Part shown: positions 57,801-64,000 of the stretch, one piece after another
Layout of the letters: the number at the start of each line of letters is the position of its first letter
Position numbering within the stretch: the stretch's first letter is position 1
Source: Archivesica marissinica
Lineage: Eukaryota > Mollusca > Bivalvia > Venerida > Vesicomyidae
Length of the DNA: 64,000 nt
Direction of reading: 5' to 3'
Assembly: GCA_014843695.1 (NCBI GenBank)
Contig: CM026390.1
Location: forward strand, 60,977,851 to 61,041,850
Notes under the pieces: model-generated
Told to the model about the DNA's origin: nothing
Database searches by the model: none
The model's input: only the letters and a program-made list of their open reading frames with translations
Position numbers and translations under genes: made by a program

Positions 57801-60800
57801 GCTATAAATGTGATGATGATTAAGCTTATTTGCCCACGATGCTGGCTATAAATGTGATGATTAAGCTTATTTGCCCACAATGCTGGCTATAAACGTGATG
57901 ATGATTAAGCTTATTTGCCCACAATGCTGGCTATAAATGTGATGATGATTAAGCTTATTTGCCCACAATGCTGACTATAAACGTGATGATTAAGCTTATT
58001 TGCCCACAATGCTGGCTATAAACGTGATGATGATTAAGCTTATTTGCCCACAATGCTGACTATAAATGTGATGATGATTAAGCTTATTTGCCCACAATGC
58101 TGGCTATAAACGTGATGATTAAGCTTATTTGCCCACAATGCTGGCTATAAATGTGATGATGATTAAGCTTATTTGCCCACGATGCTGTATAAATGATGAT
58201 TAAGTTATTTGCCCACATGCTGGCTATAAACGTGATGATGATTAAGCTTATTTGCCCACAATGCTGACTATAAATGTGATGATGATTAAGCTTATTTGCC
58301 CACAATGCTGGCTATAAACGTGATGATTAAGCTTATTTGCCCACAATGCTGGCTATAAATGTGATGATGATTAAGCTTATTTGCCCACGATGCTGGCTAT
58401 AAATGTGATGATTAAGCTTATTTGCCCACGATGCTGGCTATAAATGTGATGATGATTAAGCTTATTTGCCCACGATGCTGACTATAAACGTGATGATTAA
58501 GCTTATTTGCCCACGATGCTGACTATAAACGTGATGATGATTAAGCTTATTTACCCACGATGCTGGCTATAAATGTGATGATTAAGCTTATTTGCCCACA
58601 ATGCTGGCTATAAATGTGATGATTAAGCTTATTTACCCACGATGCTGGCTATAAATGTGATGATTAAGCTTATTTGCCCACGATGCTGGCTATAAATGTG
58701 ATGATGATTAAGCTTATTTACCCACAATGCTGGCTATAAATGTGATGATTAAGCTTATTTACCCACGATGCTGGCTATAAATGTGATGATTAAGTTTATT
58801 TGCCCACGATGCTGGCTATAAATGTGATGATGATTAAGCTTATTTGCCTACAATGCTGGCTATAAACGTGATGATTAAGCTTATTTGCCCACGATGCTGG
58901 CTATAAACGTGATGATTAAGCTTATTTGCCTATGATGCTGGCTATAAATGTGATGATTAAGCTTATTTGCCTACGATGCTGGCTATAAATGTGATGATTA
59001 AGCTTATTTGCCTACGATGCTGGCTATAAATGTGATGATTAAGCTTATTTGCCCACGATGCTGGCTATAAATGTGATGATTAAGCTTATTTGCCCACGAT
59101 GCTGGCTATAAATGTGATGATTAAGCTTATTTGCCCACGATGCTGGCTATAAATGTGATGATTAAGCTTATTTGCCTACGATGCTGGCTATAAATGTGAT
59201 GATTAAGCTTATTTGCCCACGATGCTGACTATAAACGTGATGATTAAGCTTATTTGCCCACGATGCTGGCTATAAACGTGATGATTAAGCTTATTTGCCC
59301 ACAATGCTGACTATAAACGTGATGATTAAGCTTATTTGCCCACGATGCTGGCTATAAACGTGATGATTAAGCTTATTTGCCCACGATGCTGACTATAAAC
59401 GTGATGATTAAGCTTATTTGCCTACGATGCTGGCTATAAACGTGATGATTAAGCTTATTTGCCCACGATGCTGGCTATAAACGTGATGATTAAGCTTATT
59501 TGCCCACGATGCTGGCTATAAATGTGATGATTAAGCTTATTTGCCCACGATGCTGGCTATAAACATGATGATTAAGCTTATTTGCCCACAATGCTGGCTA
59601 TAAACATGATGATTAAGCTTATTTGCCCACAATGCTGGCTATAAATGTGATGATGATTAAGCTTATTTGCCCACGATGCTGGCTATAAACGTGATGATTA
59701 AGCTTATTTGCCCACGATGCTGGCTATAAACTGTGATGATTAAGCTTATTTGCCCACAATGCTGGCTATAAATGTGATGATGATTAAGCTTATTTGCCCA
59801 CAATGCTGACTATAAACGTGATGATTAAGCTTATTTGCCCACAATGCTGGCTATAAACGTGATGATGATTAAGCTTATTTGCCCACGATGCTGACTATAA
59901 ATGTGATGATGATTAAGCTTATTTGCCCACAATGCTGGCTATAAACGTGATGATTAAGCTTATTTGCCCACAATGCTGGCTATAAATGTGATGATGATTA
60001 AGCTTATTTGCCCACGATGCTGGCTATAAATGTGATGATTAAGCTTATTTGCCCACGATGCTGGCTATAAATGTGATGATTAAGCTTATTTGCCCACGAT
60101 GCTGACTATAAACGTGATGATTAAGCTTATTTGCCCACGATGCTGACTATAAAGTGATGATGATTAAGCTTATTTGCCCACGATGCTGACTATAAATGTG
60201 ATGATTAAGCTTATTTGCCCACGATGCTGACTATAAATGTGATGATTAAGCTTATTTGCCCACGATGCTGACTATAAATGTGATGATTAAGCTTATTTGC
60301 CCACAATGCTGACTATAAACGTGATGATTAAGCTTATTTGCCCACGATGCTGACTATAAATGTGATGATTAAGCTTATTTGCCCACGATGCTGGCTATAA
60401 ATGTGATGATGATTAAGCTTATTTACCCACAATGCTGGCTATAAATGTGATGATTAAGCTTATTTGCCCACGATGCTGGCTATAAATGTGATGATTAAGC
60501 TTATTTGCCCACGATGCTGGCTATAAATGTGATGATTAAGCTTATTTGCCCACGATGCTGGCTATAATGTGATGATTAAGCTTATTTGCCCACGATGCTG
60601 GCTATAAATGTGATGATTAAGCTTATTTGCCCACGATGCTGGCTATAATGTGATGATTAAGCTTATTTGCCCACGATGCTGGCTATAAATGTGATGATTA
60701 AGCTTATTTGCCCACGATGCTGGCTATAAATGTGATGATTAAGCTTATTTGCCCACGATGCTGGCTATAAATGTGATGATTAAGCTTATTTGCCCACGAT

Positions 60801-63099
60801 GCTGGCTATAAAGTGATGATTAAGCTTATTTGCCCACGATGCTGGCTATAAATGTGATGATTAAGCTTATTTGCCCACAATGCTGGCTATAAATGTGATG
60901 ATTAAGCTTATTTGCCCACGATGCTGGCTATAAATGTGATGATTAAGCTTATTTGCCCACGATGCTGACTATAAATGTGATGATTAAGCTTATTTGCCCA
61001 CGATGCTGACTATAAACGTGATGATTAAGCTTATTTGCCCACGATGCTGACTATAAATGTGATGATTAAGCTTATTTGCCCACGATGCTGACTATAAACG
61101 TGATGATTAAGCTTATTTGCCCACGATGCTGACTATAAACGTGATGATTAAGCTTATTTGCCCACGATGCTGGCTATAAACGTGATGATTAAGCTTATTT
61201 GCCCACGATGCTGGCTATAAACGTGATGATTAAGCTTATTTGCCCACGATGCTGGCTATAAACGTGATGATTAAGCTTATTTGCCCACGATGCTGGCTAT
61301 AAATGTGATGATTAAGCTTATTTGCCCACGATGCTGGCTATAAATGTGATGATTAAGCTTATTTGCCCACGATGCTGGCTATAAATGTGATGATAAGCTT
61401 ATTTGCCCACAATGCTGGCTATAAACGTGATGATTAAGCTTATTTGCCCACGATGCTGGCTATAAATGTGATGATTAAGCTTATTTGCCCACGATGCTGA
61501 CTATAAACGTGATGATTAAGCTTATTTGCCCACAATGCTGGCTATAAATGTGATGATTAAGCTTATTTGCCCACGATGCTGACTATAAACGTGATGATTA
61601 AGCTTATTTGCCCACGATGCTGGCTATAAATGTGATGATGATTAAGCTTATTTGCCCACGATGCTGGCTATAAATGTGATGATGATTAAGCTTATTTGCC
61701 CACAATGCTGGCTATAAACGTGATGATGATTAAGCTTATTTGCCCACGATGCTGGCTATAAATGTGATGATGATTAAGCTTATTTGCCCACGATGCTGGC
61801 TATAAATGTGATGATGATTAAGCTTATTTGCCCACGATGCTGACTATAAATGTGATGATTAAGCTTATTTGCCCACGATGCTGACTATAAACGTGATGAT
61901 GATTAAGCTTATTTGCCCACGATGCTGACTATAAATGTGATGATTAAGCTTATTTGCCCACGATGCTGACTATAAATGTGATGATTAAGCTTATTTGCCC
62001 ACAATGCTGGCTATAAACGTGATGATTAAGCTTATTTGCCCACAATGCTGGCTATAAATGTGATGATTAAGCTTATTTGCCCACGATGCTGGCTATAAAT
62101 GTGATGATTAAGCTTATTTGCCCACAATGCTGGCTATAAACGTGATGATTAAGCTTATTTGCCCACGATGCTGACTATAAATGTGATGATTAAGCTTATT
62201 TGCCCACGATGCTGGCTATAAATGTGATGATTAAGCTTATTTGCCCACGATGCTGACTATAAATGTGATGATTAAGCTTATTTGCCCACGATGCTGACTA
62301 TAAATGTGATGATAAGCTTATTTGCCCACAATGCTGGCTATAAACGTGATGATTAAGCTTATTTGCCTACGATGCTGACTATAAATGTGATGATTAAGCT
62401 TATTTGCCCACAATGCTGACTATAAACGTGATGATTAAGCTTATTTGCCCACAATGCTGACTATAAATGTGATGATTAAGCTTATTTGCTGCTGCTATAA
62501 ACGTGATGATGATTAAGCTTATTTGCCCACGATGCTGACTATAAACGTGATGATGATTAAGCTTATTTGCCCACGATGCTGGCTATAAATGTGATGATTA
62601 AGCTTATTTGCCCACGATGCTGGCTATAAATGTGATGATTAAGCTTATTTGCCCACAATGCTGGCTATAAACGTGATGATTAAGCTTATTTGCCCACGAT
62701 GCTGACTATAAATGTGATGATTAAGCTTATTTGCCCACGATGCTGGCTATAAACGTGATGATGATTAAGCTTATTTACCCACAATGCTGGCTATAAATGT
62801 GATGATTAAGCTTATTTGCCCACGATGCTGGCTATAAACGTGATGATTAAGCTTATTTGCCCACGATGCTGGCTATAAACGTGATGATTAAGCTTATTTG
62901 CCCACAATGCTGGCTATAAACGTGATGATTAAGCTTATTTGCCCACGATGCTGGCTATAAACGTGATGATTAAGCTTATTTGCCCACGATGCTGGCTATA
63001 AACGTGATGATTAAGCTTATTTGCCCACGATGCTGGCTATAAATGTGATGATTAAGCTTATTTGCCCATGATGCTGGCTATAAATGTGATGATGATTAA
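51833..63099. repeat. Satellite F, 41/44-bp tandem repeat (about 270 copies, 11.3 kb)
   Basis: The unit is CTATAAACGTGATGATTAAG followed by CTTATTTGCCCACGATGCTGG. It contains the palindrome TAAGCTTA. A 44-bp form has an extra GAT (GATGATGATT). Variable positions are AAA(CG/TG/CA)TG, TTT(G/A)CC(C/T)AC(G/A)ATG and CTG(G/A)C. Nested duplications are visible: about 410 bp near 53210/53620, 1,601 bp (TATATACCTATGATGC at 54158 and 55759) and 1,832 bp (TTTGCCTACAATGC at 57011 and 58843). Clusters of small deletions occur at 55250-55490, 55880-56210, 57500-57560 and 58185-58225. Confidence 0.97.
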
Positions 63100-63879
63100 A
63101 AAGTACCAATGCATTTTTTATGTCGCATTTTACTGATTTATTTCATTTTCGTGATTTTTTTACTTTTCTTTTCACAGTTAGATGTGGAATAAAATATTGG
63201 CTTGTGTTTTTTTTATATATTTAAATTTACATTTACCTGAAATTATGACAACAACTTGTATGCGTGCTAAAATTCACCGAAATATTTGGCTACAAGACAA
63301 AAAATCCAGTCCAAGCCTTGATTATTAGCAAAATTGGTGATTATCGAAAGGAACAAGAAAGAACATTAGAATAAAAGAGAGTTGCTACAATATATATATC
63401 TACAGTATCTACAATATATATATCTACAGTATCTACAATGTATTTCGTTATTTAACCCGGTTACCTAGTTTTGCGACGGATTTGAGAGATAATCGAAAAG
63501 ACCAAATATTTATTAAAATATATTATCTGACCATCTTCAAAACAATTGTGTCAACAAAATAGTAGTTAATGTGTCATGGCATGTATGCGTCAATGTGTAG
63601 CACTAGGGCTACGACCATTGTGCACAATATCAACAAAATGCGCTACGACACTGACATATCCATAATAATAATCTCATTTTACCAAGAACTAATTGATCTT
63701 AATATCTGTGAAAATATACTACTATGGTATAAAACATTAGCATTAAAACATTAAACATAGATTTTATTGGCATTAAACATTTACATATTTATAGCCACAA
63801 ACAATACACACACAAGATACATTGTAAATAGTGAAAACCATGAATTTCCTGAGAAGGTGATTCAAAACAAATGACATGT
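63100..63879. other. Spacer right of satellite F; short tandem repeat
   Basis: AT-rich sequence. About 63386-63440 holds two and a half copies of CTACAATATATATATCTACA GTAT. The frame at 63569-63754 (+) has no recognisable family. Confidence 0.45.
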
Positions 63880-63883
63880 TTAA

Positions 63884-64000
63884 CCCTTTCAACACCACAG
63901 ACCTCTAAATTGGCATACAAAAAAGTGTAGATCCAGATGAGCCGGCTCGTGACGAGCCGTCTCATCAGGATCTAGATGAGCCGGCTCGTGACGATCCGTC
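63884..64000. mobile_element. piggyBac-like MITE, cut by the window edge
   Basis: TTAA at 63880-63883 is followed by CCCTTTCAACACCACAGACC and the same hairpin as in the 30-31 kb copies. In this copy the hairpin block (AGATGAGCCGGCTCGTGACG) is present twice in succession, so it has begun to duplicate in tandem. Confidence 0.72.

Noticed and set aside
58084..58305. Minus-strand frame with repeated NHHHIYSQHCGQISL
   Set aside because: It comes from 44/41-bp units of satellite F and is broken in neighbouring copies.

Overview
This window reads as animal genomic DNA and most likely comes from a mollusc, probably a bivalve. That is an inference from four things: intron-containing eukaryotic transposase genes, several tRNA-derived SINEs, AT-rich non-coding DNA, and dispersed repeats of a type I associate with bivalves. 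No host gene can be recognised with confidence. No rRNA gene, functional tRNA gene or CRISPR array was seen. Nearly everything identifiable is a satellite or a transposable element.

About half the window (roughly 32 kb) is tandem satellite, in six unrelated blocks. A (1-4780) has a 54-bp unit. B (23187-27329) has a 40-bp unit. C (32813-38327) has a 41-bp unit. D (40680-43945) is a mosaic of 35-, 32-, 36- and 29-bp units sharing one core. E (47365-50570) has a 34-bp unit and lies between 69-bp inverted repeats. F (51833-63099) has 41/44-bp units. All six carry higher-order duplications or internal block structure. Four of them (B, C, E, F) carry one 8-bp palindrome of the form TA-NNNN-TA in nearly every unit.

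The transposon-rich part lies mainly at 5-31 kb. A damaged PIF/Harbinger element spans about 4994-12917. It carries a broken Myb/SANT-like gene near its left end and a HARBI1-like nuclease near its right end, in convergent orientation. A 6.4-kb ISL2EU-type element spans about 14577-20978. It encodes a THAP-domain DDE transposase on the + strand and, converging on it, a SWIM / YqaJ-nuclease / PHD protein on the - strand. The nuclease gene is split by a 1,034-bp hAT insertion (17790-18823) that keeps a perfect 8-bp target duplication and a BED-finger ORF. A further transposase-like pseudogene of unassigned superfamily is at 28558-30008.

The remaining spacers hold non-autonomous elements. These include a 979-bp near-palindromic foldback element with a perfect 8-bp duplication (45056-46034), a hAT-like MITE family (38738-38838; another copy at 22596-22929 is split by a SINE), TTAA-flanked piggyBac-like MITEs (30.0-31.1 kb, 51.3-51.6 kb, 63.9 kb), and SINEs with 8-13-bp target duplications. 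Three transposon genes have a CCGCCATNTTGG (YY1-like) motif 60-105 bp upstream of their start codon. Each recognisable transposon enzyme carries a visible lesion, so this looks like a recent graveyard of transposons beside expanding satellites.
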